A DNA stretch of 64,000 nucleotides from Pedobacter sp. Leaf176 (GTDB lineage Bacteria; Bacteroidota; Bacteroidia; Sphingobacteriales; Sphingobacteriaceae): the NCBI RefSeq assembly GCF_001424305.1, contig NZ_LMPD01000003.1, positions 79,032 through 143,031 on the forward strand. Direction: 5' to 3'. How positions within the stretch are numbered: the stretch's first letter is position 1; each line of letters begins with the position of its first letter. The notes beneath the pieces were generated by a model that worked only from the letters and a program-made list of their open reading frames with translations, did not search any database and was not told the origin of the DNA. The position numbers and the translations under genes are program-made. Below are positions 57,001-64,000 of this stretch, one piece after another.

Positions 57001-58336
57001 CTCCCGGTTTGGAAAAATTCAGCACGGTACTAAGATCCGGAACATATGTTTCCTCAACCCCATGAATTTCTTTGGTAACGGATGTCCATTCTAGTGTCTG
57101 ATTAATAACGTCAAGTTCCCAGCCTCCAACCCTGGCGACTTTATTAGTCTGTTCAAGAATGGATTTTGTATGCAGCAGATCACTTTCAAGCGCATGGCGC
57201 TCCGTAATATCTACAGCATTTCCGATGACGTTTACTGCGCCTTGATCATCCTTTTGGAGGACATTGGAAAACATCCACATCCTTTCTGTACCGTCTTTAG
57301 CGCAAGTAATCATCTGACCCTTAACATGGCCAAGTTTGGCTATTGCTTTTAAGTATTCGTCTAGATACCTATGTCTTGTCTTAGGTACAATGTCATAGAG
57401 GCCCTTGCCATCAAGTTCTTCTTTTGTATAACCAAGGATATGCGCTCCGGATTCATTAACGGAGATGAATTTTCCAAAAAGGTCATGGATGCACATCAAA
57501 CCCTGTGAATTTTCGAAGAATACTTTGAATTTTTTTTCGCTAATAGCAAGTTTCTGCTGCTTTTCAATTTCATCAGTGATGTCGCGCCCAATGGCGGAGA
57601 CCTTCCCTGTTGTTGGTACAACTGTAGCTACCCACTCCACTGTACGGTAGTCGTTTTTTGAAGTGAGCAAACGATGTGTAAAGCTAACGCTGCCCGATCT
57701 CGAAATCAGGCGTCCTAGTTTAGCCCTTGTGTTTCTCCTGTCTTTTTCTTCAACAAAATCGAAAAGCGATTTTCCGATAACCTGCTCGTCAACCCAACCG
57801 AGAATCCGCTGAAAACTGGGGTTGACACTTTCCAATACGCTCTCCGAGGAACAAATACAAATCAAATCTTCGGAAAGTTCAAAAAGCTCCGAGTAATTTT
57901 GCAAATCGGTACAGGATTCTTCTTCAAGCAGACGACTAATTTGGTTGCACAAAACTTTTACAGCGTCGATCTGCTGTCCATCAAGCAATATTTCTTTTTC
58001 GTCATAAACAGCCAGAAAACAAATTACATTACCATCCAAATCCTTTACCGGAAAAGCTTTAAAAAATGGAAATGGCGGATTCGGAATACTTAAAAAATGG
58101 TTTTGCCCCTTGTTATCTGATGGCTCAATGATGTCCGATAAAACCGTCCATAACGCCTCCCTGTTATAAAAATCTAGAATTTTCGCATGACCATTACCTT
58201 CAAGATCCCGGTCTTTCCGTACCAAGGCAAAATAGCTGCTTCCACAAATTACGCTTGCGAGGGAAGCCAACTCTACACTATTCTTCAACGCTACCGATGG
58301 GTTCGTAGCGCCCTTTTGATTTAATCCCCTGGCCAT
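54044..58336 (-). CDS. Multi-PAS hybrid sensor histidine kinase with receivers and Hpt
   Basis: A cytoplasmic phosphorelay kinase of 1430 residues from the ATG at 58336, which has GGGAG upstream; a GTG at 58405 is possible. Numbering below is from 58336. Order: a GAF-like domain (about 15-140), five PAS domains (starts near 143, 262, 388, 512 and 647), HisKA with FLANMSHEIRTPLNG near 800, HATPase (about 865-1025), two receivers (phospho-Asp in VLMDYHMPFMDG near 1085 and in ILMDVQMPVMNG near 1232) and a C-terminal Hpt domain (His in RLLGHKVYGTS near 1372). No DNA-binding output exists and no transmembrane segment is seen, so it senses inside the cell and would hand phosphate to a separate regulator. 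Confidence 0.92.
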   Translation of the reverse strand: MARGLNQKGATNPSVALKNSVELASLASVICGSSYFALVRKDRDLEGNGHAKILDFYNREALWTVLSDIIEPSDNKGQNHFLSIPNPPFPFFKAFPVKDLDGNVICFLAVYDEKEILLDGQQIDAVKVLCNQISRLLEEESCTDLQNYSELFELSEDLICICSSESVLESVNPSFQRILGWVDEQVIGKSLFDFVEEKDRRNTRAKLGRLISRSGSVSFTHRLLTSKNDYRTVEWVATVVPTTGKVSAIGRDITDEIEKQQKLAISEKKFKVFFENSQGLMCIHDLFGKFISVNESGAHILGYTKEELDGKGLYDIVPKTRHRYLDEYLKAIAKLGHVKGQMITCAKDGTERMWMFSNVLQKDDQGAVNVIGNAVDITERHALESDLLHTKSILEQTNKVARVGGWELDVINQTLEWTSVTKEIHGVEETYVPDLSTVLNFSKPGESRDKMEEAFQNIVANGGSYDLEIEIINASGQDLWVRAIGNAVFSDGICTSVFGTLQDIDKTKRSEIALGASKKLLDDVLDAAADLCIIATDNNGLITVFNKGAEDLLGYSANEMLGTQMPEFFEYNAETDSNKTNSKTAANEVKDLRYFFSMRGADRASLHELVYIAKEGERFDVSLSVSAITDPKGEPLGHLGVATDITRQKQMEVELATERARLLAFIEHTPAAVAMLDNDMRYLAVSRKWIEDYNFRNQDIIGASHYTMFPNLDEERKLRHREILKGQVLRREEDVFIDSLTDEQHFITLEMRPWYKSASEIGGMMIFTQDISGMVAQRDELKAAKIHADEANLAKSEFLANMSHEIRTPLNGVIGFTDLLLKTTLNETQQQYLKIVSQSAGALLNIINDILDFSKIEAGKFELDIEKCDLFEMTCQATDITTYQIQSKNLEMLLNLSPELPRFVWTDDVRLKQVLINLLGNASKFTEQGEIELKVQMLENFDDKCLFRFSIRDTGIGIQQDKQEKIFDAFAQEDSSTTKKYGGTGLGLTISNKLLRMMGSKLQLTSTPGVGSTFYFDILLACEQGEAVNWEAIDSINNILIVDDNDNNRHILADMLELKQIKADLAKSGFEALQNLAEGKRYDAVLMDYHMPFMDGLETTTKIRQTFFSSHAALPILLLHSSADDSTLISASRTLQVSHRLVKPIKMPDLYNALSRLHVLEEEPAVEDHKPKAESNLDHHVDFTILIVEDNEVNRFLARTLIGKLYPGAKVVEAKNGQEGVEQFILTSPKLILMDVQMPVMNGYQATKAIRLAETTGRTPIIAVTAGNVSGEREKCIEAGMDDFITKPILEGSLELILGSWVEGLSVGMEDQDFYTSSPTEHFDPGKLKMYYGENRDKLARIASLTISQLKQSVADLDAYLTGGELENIRLLGHKVYGTSVSAGLVYLAEISTKLERLESLDEGLCSELQQEFLGEITLLIEILTSRYLN

Positions 58337-58405
58337 AATGTCTGCTCCCTGAATATATTTGGTTATTTTAAAGTTACGAGCCACTAACCGGCCCGTATCA
58401 TTCAC

Positions 58406-58892
58406 GACGTAAGATATAAAAAAATAATGCGTATTTGCAGTAACTGAATGTCTATTTCAAATGTAGGATCAATGCCTTAATTGAATGTGGCACTGGCGGT
58501 CAAAATATACTATAATTCATAAGACCGGGAATTAACAAGTCTCAATTATGTCAAACACCTGATAATTAACAGTTAATAAAGATAGTCTTACCGCTTCGTG
58601 TGTTGAAATGGCTAGCCAGATTTGAGCATGCCTTCCTGAAGATCAATTGCTCAGTAAATTGAAATCATTTTGTTCATTATTATTCCAGTGCTATAAAAAA
58701 GTTTCGGATGCCTAATTATGCCTGGTGCAAATCAATAATCTAATTGGCTTATGTAAACCTGAAATCAGATAATCAGCCATTATGCAGCGTGAAATTGCTC
58801 CCTGCATTTAAATTCCATAAACTTATATTAAGTAAAAATCGAAATATATCCTTAATTGCAACACTCGGACGATATCTAACCAAAAAGAATTT
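58406..58892. other. Intergenic region, nothing recognised
   Basis: About 490 AT-rich bases between two minus-strand genes, so it should contain the kinase promoter. No reading frame, repeat or hairpin that I would defend. Confidence 0.4.
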
Positions 58893-59165
58893 CTAATATT
58901 CTGCAACCTGGTCATGAACATAACAATACAACCATCGCTCACCAGGTTCAGAAGAGATAACGACAGGATGCTCCTTAATTTGAAAGTGTTGAGACATATG
59001 TTTTTTTGGAGAAGAATCGCAGCACAAAGTTACGCCACAAGTTTGGCAGGTGCGTAAGTGAACCCAGTCGGTTCCCTGCTTGATACATTCTTCGCAAACA
59101 AGCTGTTTTGCCAACTTCAATTCTTTTATAGCCGACAAATGGCTGCATGGTTCGTTAATTTCCAT
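58893..59165 (-). CDS. UBP-type zinc finger protein
   Basis: A 90-residue protein that is a single ZnF-UBP domain, the fold that binds the ubiquitin C-terminus in eukaryotic deubiquitinases. The zinc-ligand pattern is complete: Cys-Ser-His near 6-8, CEECIKQG near 24, RTCQTCGVTLCCD near 38, HMSQHF near 55 and IKEHPVV near 62. Bacteria have no ubiquitin of the eukaryotic type, so the partner is unknown. The gene starts 2 bases after the stop of the flavoprotein gene and must be co-translated with it. It is the last gene of the cluster. Confidence 0.9.
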   Translation of the reverse strand: MEINEPCSHLSAIKELKLAKQLVCEECIKQGTDWVHLRTCQTCGVTLCCDSSPKKHMSQHFQIKEHPVVISSEPGERWLYCYVHDQVAEY

Positions 59166-59167
59166 AG

Positions 59168-60412
59168 TTATAATTTTGATAAATATTGATGCACTTGTGT
59201 GACGGCCATCGCACCTTCTCCAACAGCTGAGGCCACACGCTTCACTGAGTTAAACCTTACGTCGCCTGCAGCAAAAGATCCGGGCACACTAGTCTCCAGA
59301 TGAAAGGGAGGCCTGTCAAGTTCCCAGCATGTTTTATACTGATCCTGGGCCATCACATCATTTCCCGTATACAAGTATCCATTCCTGTCCCTGCAAATCG
59401 CTGTTTCCGATGCCCACTCCGTGTTGGGCTTCCCTCCTATGCAAATAAACAGTTTAGAGGTTTCGTGCCAGGATTCAATCCCCTTTTCGCTATCCATTAT
59501 TTTAATCCGCTGCAGGTAATCCTCACCTTCTAAAGCCACTACCTGTGAATGGTACAAAACAAAAATGTTTTTTATGCTGGCAATTCTTTGAATGAGGTAA
59601 TCAGACAAGGTCTCGGCAAGATTTCCTCTTCTGATGACCATAAAGACGCGTTTGGCAAATCCAGAAAAATAGGTTGCGGCCTGTCCGGCGGAATTCCCTC
59701 CACCAACGATATACAAATCTTTGTCCTGGCAAAAAAAAGCTTCGCTGGCGCCCGCTCCATAATAAACACCTTTATGAAAAAACCGTTCTTCATCCGGCAG
59801 GTTCAGCCGTGCATACTCCACTCCTGTTGCACATATATTAGCCTTAGCAACCAATTTTTCACCTGAAGCAAAATCGACATGAATCTTATTGTCGTAAAAA
59901 GTACCTTTAATTCCTTCTTTCAGCAGTAATATTTCCACACCAAATTTTAAAGCCTGTTGCCTGGCACGCTCAGCCAGATTTGCACCCGATATGCCTTTCG
60001 GAAATCCAAGATAATTCTCAATTAAAGAACTGGTACCTGCTTGTCCCCCTACCGCTTCTCTTTCTATAAGAATTGTCTTTAATCCCTCTGATGCAGCATA
60101 AACAGCTGCGCTTAATCCCGCCGGACCTGCACCATATATCGATAGGTCATATTCATCGTACTTAGGCTGAGTAATCCAACCGAGATTACAGGCAATCTCT
60201 TCTAAAGAGGGGTTGATAATTATTTTTCCGTCGGGAAATTCTATTACGGGGTGCTTTTGCGGATTGTCGTATTTGGTAATTTCCTGGCTGTTTCCCAGCT
60301 CGTCATGAGAGATATCAAACCAGTCGAAATCAACAACACTCCTTTTTAGAAAATCCCTGATCGGATAAATTTCCTGCGAATCGGGTATACCGTAGAGTTT
60401 TAACTTATCCAT
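59168..60412 (-). CDS. Thioredoxin-reductase-like FAD oxidoreductase lacking redox cysteines
   Basis: A 414-residue flavoprotein. Residues 1-80 resemble a thioredoxin/glutaredoxin fold (KLKLYGIPDSQEIYPIRDFL, with the cis-proline region HPVIEFPDGK) but lack the CxxC. Residues about 90-414 are a thioredoxin-reductase-like unit: FAD motif IYGAGPAGLSAAVYAASEG near 92, NADPH motif IVGGGNSAGQAA near 238 and SFAAGDVRFNSVKRVASAVG near 380. Where thioredoxin reductase has CATC, this protein reads YYGAGASEA, so the disulfide centre is missing as well. It is probably an NADPH-dependent electron donor to something other than thioredoxin. It is coupled to the UBP zinc finger downstream and lies 3 bases after a small gene upstream. 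Confidence 0.9.
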   Translation of the reverse strand: MDKLKLYGIPDSQEIYPIRDFLKRSVVDFDWFDISHDELGNSQEITKYDNPQKHPVIEFPDGKIIINPSLEEIACNLGWITQPKYDEYDLSIYGAGPAGLSAAVYAASEGLKTILIEREAVGGQAGTSSLIENYLGFPKGISGANLAERARQQALKFGVEILLLKEGIKGTFYDNKIHVDFASGEKLVAKANICATGVEYARLNLPDEERFFHKGVYYGAGASEAFFCQDKDLYIVGGGNSAGQAATYFSGFAKRVFMVIRRGNLAETLSDYLIQRIASIKNIFVLYHSQVVALEGEDYLQRIKIMDSEKGIESWHETSKLFICIGGKPNTEWASETAICRDRNGYLYTGNDVMAQDQYKTCWELDRPPFHLETSVPGSFAAGDVRFNSVKRVASAVGEGAMAVTQVHQYLSKL

Positions 60413-60415
60413 ACG

Positions 60416-60613
60416 CTATTTAGCCCTGGTTTTTATTTTTTTAATAGTTTCCTCTATCGAATAATCAGCAGATGTACCATAACCGTCTACAAGTAATCCC
60501 TTTATTTTTCCGTCTGTTGAAGATATCGCGTATAAAATAGATTCATCTTCCGGATCTGACGTACCCTCAAACCTATAAAATTTATCGATCAGGAAATCTT
60601 CAGGATGCTGCAC
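60416..60613 (-). CDS. Small conserved hypothetical protein, possibly N-terminally truncated
   Basis: 65 residues from a GTG start, with HPEDFLIDKFYRFEGTSDPE and SILYAISSTDGKIKGLLVDG. From memory, this matches the C-terminal two thirds of a family of about 100 residues found in Bacteroidota (often mislabelled phosphoribosylpyrophosphate synthetase); the usual N-terminal part is missing. The frame stays open upstream to about 60688 (reading INWLSNPGRPLVANSGNEQN) but has no ATG and does not resemble that part. It ends 3 bases before the flavoprotein gene, so the two are co-translated. Function unknown. Confidence 0.65.
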   Translation of the reverse strand: MQHPEDFLIDKFYRFEGTSDPEDESILYAISSTDGKIKGLLVDGYGTSADYSIEETIKKIKTRAK

Positions 60614-60711
60614 AAGCGTATTTTGTTCATTCCCCGAATTCGCAACTAAAGGCCTTCCAGGGTTGGAAAGCCAATTAATAAATCATTCAAACGGCCTTTT
60701 ATCAGCAAAGC

Positions 60712-60894
60712 TTATTTCTTTTTGCTTTTATCTTTGAGGTAGCTCTCTATCGTTGCGCGATCATTAGATTTTGTAGCACGCTTTGCACCTGCAACTGCTT
60801 GTGAACTCACACCCATCTTAGTCGCTACATGCGAGATCTCCCAGTCTTGTGAAGAGTTTACCATTTTTCTATCTTTTGGTCCTGACTTTGCCAT
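60712..60894 (-). CDS. DUF3606 small protein
   Basis: A 60-residue basic protein of the DUF3606 family, with the characteristic core DWEISHVATKMGVSSQAVAG (helix-turn-helix-like) and a C-terminal SNDRATIESYLKDK segment. The function is unknown; members are widespread, often near stress genes. It lies upstream of the small gene and the flavoprotein on the same strand, with a 98-base gap. Confidence 0.85.
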   Translation of the reverse strand: MAKSGPKDRKMVNSSQDWEISHVATKMGVSSQAVAGAKRATKSNDRATIESYLKDKSKKK

Positions 60895-60979
60895 AACATT
60901 TGTTTTTTTAGGTAGATGTATATTAGATGAATATATTGATATTTTTCATCTATAAAACAAGCTAAAAAAGAGATTGTTT

Positions 60980-61753
60980 TTAGGAATACAGTTTCTGTTC
61001 ATGGGTGTAATAAGCTATTCTACCACCGATCTTTTCCGAAAGTATTTCCGCGCCCGAAGGCGACTTTTTTATCCTGGCACCATGTATCTTCATTGCATCA
61101 CGAAGTTCACCTTTAAGTTCATCACCATTTTCTTTGGCGATAAAATTTATAGCTTCGTTCAGCACTGATTTTAAACTGCTGTAAAGTTCCTTCACCTTAA
61201 AATCTGGAACAGCCGAAGCCACCGAAAATGGTGAAATTTTTGCATCCCAAAGTAGCTCATCAGCATAGGAATTTCCGATTCCCCGCAACGCTTTTTGGTC
61301 CATCAGTACTTCTTTAATCTTTTTTTTGCGCCCAGAAAGCAAAGCCATAAATTCAGCTTCGGTAATGTCCAAAGCATCCGGGGCCTTCGCCTTTTCGGGA
61401 TCCAACGTTGGGGTGGCCTGTTTTAAAATATCTCGGACCGCAAAACCTTCGCCACCACTAAAATGAAAAGCAAATACGGTAAACTTTGGAAGCGATGCAT
61501 CTTTTTCGAGCAGTTCCAGTTGTCCCCTAAGCATGAGGTGGACCCCGAGCACATGTTCGCCAAAATGGAACTGCAGGGTCTTCCCTTCACGCGAAACTTT
61601 GTTCAATTTTTGCCCCTCCAAGGCCTCTTTCAGCTCAGCAACTGAAACCTTTAGTTTCTTATCCACCTTAACATCAATTTCTTTTAAGGTTTTTCCCTTG
61701 AACCTGCGCGTCAGGATCTGCGCAAACACAGTCAAATCTGGTAGTTCTGCCAT
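60980..61753 (-). CDS. Fpg/Nei family DNA glycosylase-like protein, altered active site
   Basis: A 257-residue relative of formamidopyrimidine-DNA glycosylase from the ATG at 61753 (a frame from 61840 would add 29 unrelated residues). The N-terminal segment MAELPDLTVFAQIL aligns with the family's PELPEVE, but the catalytic proline after Met is alanine. The helix-two-turn-helix block is present (ALRGIGNSYADELLWDAKISP, about 163-183). The C-terminus reads KIGGRIAYYTHEQKLYS, the place of the zinc finger, but all four cysteines are absent. Base excision by the standard Pro mechanism would therefore not be expected; lesion binding or an altered activity is possible. Confidence 0.85.
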   Translation of the reverse strand: MAELPDLTVFAQILTRRFKGKTLKEIDVKVDKKLKVSVAELKEALEGQKLNKVSREGKTLQFHFGEHVLGVHLMLRGQLELLEKDASLPKFTVFAFHFSGGEGFAVRDILKQATPTLDPEKAKAPDALDITEAEFMALLSGRKKKIKEVLMDQKALRGIGNSYADELLWDAKISPFSVASAVPDFKVKELYSSLKSVLNEAINFIAKENGDELKGELRDAMKIHGARIKKSPSGAEILSEKIGGRIAYYTHEQKLYS

Positions 61754-61888
61754 AATCTTAAAAATTAAATGCCTAAATACCTTTAATCTGTTTAGCTCAT
61801 CGGATATTAGGTCATTTATAATTAAACAGGAGAAGCACACAAATCGTTTTTATAATTAATCCCGGTTCTGAACCTGACCTCGTTTTTC

Positions 61889-61907
61889 TGCGATGAATGA
61901 TATCGCA
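61889..61907. promoter_or_regulatory. Inverted repeat upstream of second Crp/Fnr gene
   Basis: TGCGAT-N7-ATCGCA with perfect 6-base arms ends 34 bases before the regulator's start, the same distance as the operator in front of the first Crp/Fnr gene. It may be an autoregulatory site; only one copy is seen. Confidence 0.4.
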
Positions 61908-61941
61908 ATAATTTCTATTTTAGCATGATTATATTGAAGTA

Positions 61942-62511
61942 ATGTATCCAGCACTTTTTGCCCACATTAATAAGTTTATCGACTTAAGCACAAATGAGCA
62001 GGAGATTCTTGTCTCACTGCTTAAATCTTCCACGTATAAAAAGAAAGCTTTTTTGCATGAAGCCGGAGCAACCTGCCGGGCAAATTATTTCGTCGTAAAA
62101 GGCTGTCTTCGACTTTATTTTATCGACATAAAAGGTGTAGAACAGACCACGCAGTTTGCGATTGAAAACTGGTGGATTTCAGATTTGACCAGTTTCTTAT
62201 TTCAGCAAGCATCAGATTTTTATATTCAGGCAGCGGAAGCTACTGAGGTCATCATTATTGAACACCGCCATTATGATGAAATCTTCGAAAAGATACCCAG
62301 GCTGGAAAAGTATTTCAGGCTCATTTTTCAGAAATTACACCAGGCTTCTCAAATCAGGATAAAATACCTGTACAGTCAAACTGCTGAAGAAAGATATACC
62401 AATTTCAGCACTTCGTTTCCTGCATTCGTACAGCGCATTCCACAATATATGCTGGCTTCTTATTTAGGTTTCACCCCTGAATTTCTAAGTAAAATCCGGG
62501 CAAGAAAATAG
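61942..62511 (+). CDS. Crp/Fnr family transcriptional regulator, second copy
   Basis: A 189-residue regulator with the same layout as that at 3566: a cyclic-nucleotide-binding-like domain (about 20-120, with GATCRANYFVVKGCLRLYF) and a short helix-turn-helix at the end (MLASYLGFTPEFLSKIRARK, about 169-188). The effector is unknown. It is followed 82 bases later, on the same strand, by an AhpD-like gene, an arrangement like the regulator and SDR pair at 3.5-4.9 kb. Confidence 0.88.
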   Translation: MYPALFAHINKFIDLSTNEQEILVSLLKSSTYKKKAFLHEAGATCRANYFVVKGCLRLYFIDIKGVEQTTQFAIENWWISDLTSFLFQQASDFYIQAAEATEVIIIEHRHYDEIFEKIPRLEKYFRLIFQKLHQASQIRIKYLYSQTAEERYTNFSTSFPAFVQRIPQYMLASYLGFTPEFLSKIRARK

Positions 62512-62593
62512 CTGCCAATACGATTTCTTAAACTAGATTAAGTTTTTTGGATTTTTTGTTTGAGACCTTTAATCATTATTAAATTAACAAATA

Positions 62594-63028
62594 ATGGAAA
62601 ATAGAATTAACATCCAACAAGCAGAACCAGCAGCCTATCAGGCCATGTACAGTTTAGAAAAATATCTGTCGGCAAGCAAATTAGACCCAATCCTTTTAGA
62701 GCTGATTAAAATGAGGGCATCCCAAATCAATGGATGTGCTTTTTGTTTGAATATGCATGCTGCAGAGGCGCGTAAGATTGGTGAAACAGAGCAACGCCTG
62801 TACCTGTTAAATGCATGGAGGGAAACAACTTTATTTACAGCAGCGGAAGAAGCGGTGCTGGCCTTGACCGAAGAGGTAACCCTCATCAGTAACCACGTTT
62901 CGGACGCCACATACAATAAAGCAGCGAGTTTATTCAGCACAAATGAACTTTCGCAAATTATTATGGCCATCGTAACCATCAATGCCTGGAATAGAATTGC
63001 GATCACCACAAAGTTGATGGTCGGGTAA
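62594..63028 (+). CDS. Carboxymuconolactone decarboxylase family (AhpD-like) protein
   Basis: A 144-residue protein of the CMD family with the AhpD-type redox pair in NGCAFCLNMHAAEARKIGE (Cys about 50 and 53, His 57). It is likely a peroxidase-like or disulfide-reducing protein acting against peroxides or reactive electrophiles; the alkylhydroperoxidase partner is not in the window. The start is the ATG after ACAAATA. It has its own terminator. The upstream Crp/Fnr gene may control it. Confidence 0.9.
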   Translation: MENRINIQQAEPAAYQAMYSLEKYLSASKLDPILLELIKMRASQINGCAFCLNMHAAEARKIGETEQRLYLLNAWRETTLFTAAEEAVLALTEEVTLISNHVSDATYNKAASLFSTNELSQIIMAIVTINAWNRIAITTKLMVG

Positions 63029-63037
63029 AGTCCAAAT

Positions 63038-63087
63038 ATAAAAGCAATCATGATTTAGATGATTGCTTTTATAATCGTTATTTTTTT
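63038..63087 (+). terminator. Terminator of the AhpD-like gene
   Basis: A 14-base perfect stem (ATAAAAGCAATCAT with ATGATTGCTTTTAT) with a 7-base loop, followed by ATCGTTATTTTTTT, begins 9 bases after the stop codon. Confidence 0.85.
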
Positions 63088-63240
63088 CATCACTGACCGA
63101 TGGAATTTAAAGATCAATAAAATAGATGAATATGCTCTGAATTTTGCAGGCTAATCATTATATTTAACTGATAATCAAATTCATCCCATTACAGGTTAAA
63201 AATACAACAGATAACATTTTAGAAATTAAAACAACAATTT

Positions 63241-63744
63241 ATGAAATACGGACAACTGATTATTGGGCTTATCGTAGGTGGTTTCTTGGGTTATGGGTTA
63301 TTTTATTACTTTTCAAAAAGTGACGGGCAAAGTCAAAGTCCGAAAACAGCATTCACTGACAGCACCTCTTCGGAGGTAAATTGGACATGGCCCGATAGCC
63401 TGGATGCTGTAAAAGCAGCACCTGAAAACCACAAAATTGTTTTTGAAGACAGTACTGTGAGAATCCTGCAGGTACTATTGAACGGTCAGAAAGAAGAACC
63501 TATTCACACCCATCGTTGGAAAAGTATTATGTGGATCACAAAGCCAGCTGTTCCTTGCAGGATATACCAATACAAGCTTGACAAAAACAAAAAATTTGTC
63601 GCTTCCGATAGCGTAACAGTTCCGCATATGGACACCAACATTGGCTATCCAAACGGTCCTGAATCGCCTACAGGGATTAAAAATTTAGGTCGTGATAACG
63701 GCATTGCTTACCGGGTAGAATTCAAGAAAGAATTTAAACCTTAG
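63241..63744 (+). CDS. Membrane-anchored cupin-like hypothetical protein
   Basis: A 167-residue protein with one N-terminal transmembrane anchor or uncleaved signal (MKYGQLIIGLIVGGFLGYGL, residues 1-20), a serine- and threonine-rich linker, and a single cupin-like domain from about residue 65 (KIVFEDSTVRILQVLL, then EEPIHTHRWKSIMWI with a His-x-His metal motif). The function is unknown. It has a separate promoter region from the gene before it. Confidence 0.7.
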   Translation: MKYGQLIIGLIVGGFLGYGLFYYFSKSDGQSQSPKTAFTDSTSSEVNWTWPDSLDAVKAAPENHKIVFEDSTVRILQVLLNGQKEEPIHTHRWKSIMWITKPAVPCRIYQYKLDKNKKFVASDSVTVPHMDTNIGYPNGPESPTGIKNLGRDNGIAYRVEFKKEFKP

Positions 63745-63813
63745 ATAATATTAAAGCCTTTAAATTTAGTTTATATGCCGCTTTCGTATTAAGGTAAAAC
63801 ATACTTAAAACAT

Positions 63814-64000
63814 AATGAAACCAGTTGAAGCGTACATATCACAATTCAATGAGCCTGCCCGGAGTATGCTGAACGAGATAAGAAGTATCTTTTTTGAGTT
63901 ATTCCCTGATATAGAAGAACGTATTAGCTATAACATGCCTTCCTACCGGAATGAAAAATATACCCTGTATTTCGCGGGTTATAAGAATCATATTGGATTT
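63814..64000 (+). CDS. DUF1801 / YdhG-like domain protein, cut by window end
   Basis: The first 62 codons of a protein of the DUF1801 family: MKPVEAYISQFNEP, then EIRSIFFELFPDIEERISYN and MPSYRNEKYTLYFAGYKNHI. The full proteins have about 110-140 residues. The function is unknown in most members; the fold is similar to frataxin-like iron-binding proteins. The rest lies beyond position 64000. Confidence 0.8.

Overview
The window looks like chromosomal DNA of a soil- or plant-associated Bacteroidota, most likely Pedobacter or a close relative in the Sphingobacteriaceae. The evidence is the SusC/SusD pair, two giant hybrid two-component regulators (HTCS), short Crp/Fnr regulators of about 190 residues, many secreted glycoside hydrolases, AT-rich spacers, few Shine-Dalgarno sites and dispersed palindromic repeats. 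The species call is inference. No rRNA, tRNA, CRISPR array, insertion sequence or prophage was seen.

Layout. 0-7 kb: GH92 and GH125 alpha-mannosidases flank a repeat-rich stretch with a GIY-YIG nuclease and a Crp/Fnr regulator plus SDR pair that share an FNR-like palindrome. 7-13 kb: a two-gene trehalose operon, treZ and a treY-malQ fusion. 13-18 kb: a stress-flavoured group (ECF sigma factor, AI-2E family permease, manganese catalase, small lipoprotein, YghA-like SDR). 18-22 kb: two tandem GT39-like membrane glycosyltransferases and a small membrane protein under a palindromic operator. 22-36 kb: a complete polysaccharide utilisation locus on the minus strand (HTCS, SusC, SusD, GH30, GH35, GH5). 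36-42 kb: SulP transporter, TetR regulator and SDR with TetR-type operators, a frameshifted LLM-class flavin oxidoreductase, a cupin and a TPR protein. 42-54 kb: a large membrane protein, an orphan HTCS, two receiver-domain proteins (one frameshifted), a broken lipoprotein gene, a PRC-barrel protein and a secreted esterase. 54-64 kb: a multi-PAS hybrid kinase with its own receiver and Hpt domains; an unusual minus-strand redox cluster; a second Crp/Fnr regulator beside an AhpD-like gene; a cupin-like membrane protein; and a DUF1801 gene cut by the window edge.

How the parts fit. The PUL senses, imports and cuts a plant-type glycan, probably a beta-galactoside-rich polymer. The mannosidases would release mannose from mannans or N-glycans. 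TreZ and TreY-MalQ convert maltodextrins to trehalose, with the fused MalQ probably remodelling chains to suit TreY. Two Crp/Fnr regulators each sit directly upstream of one small enzyme gene.

The best candidates for something undescribed are: (a) the 58.9-60.6 kb cluster, where a thioredoxin-reductase-like flavoprotein lacks both expected cysteine pairs and is coupled to a UBP-type zinc finger; (b) the alternating-loop repeats around the GIY-YIG gene; (c) the Fpg/Nei-like protein lacking both its catalytic proline and its zinc finger. At least four single-base frame breaks (40.35, 48.82, about 50.22 and about 50.27 kb) mean either gene decay or residual sequencing indels, and this should be settled before those genes are interpreted.
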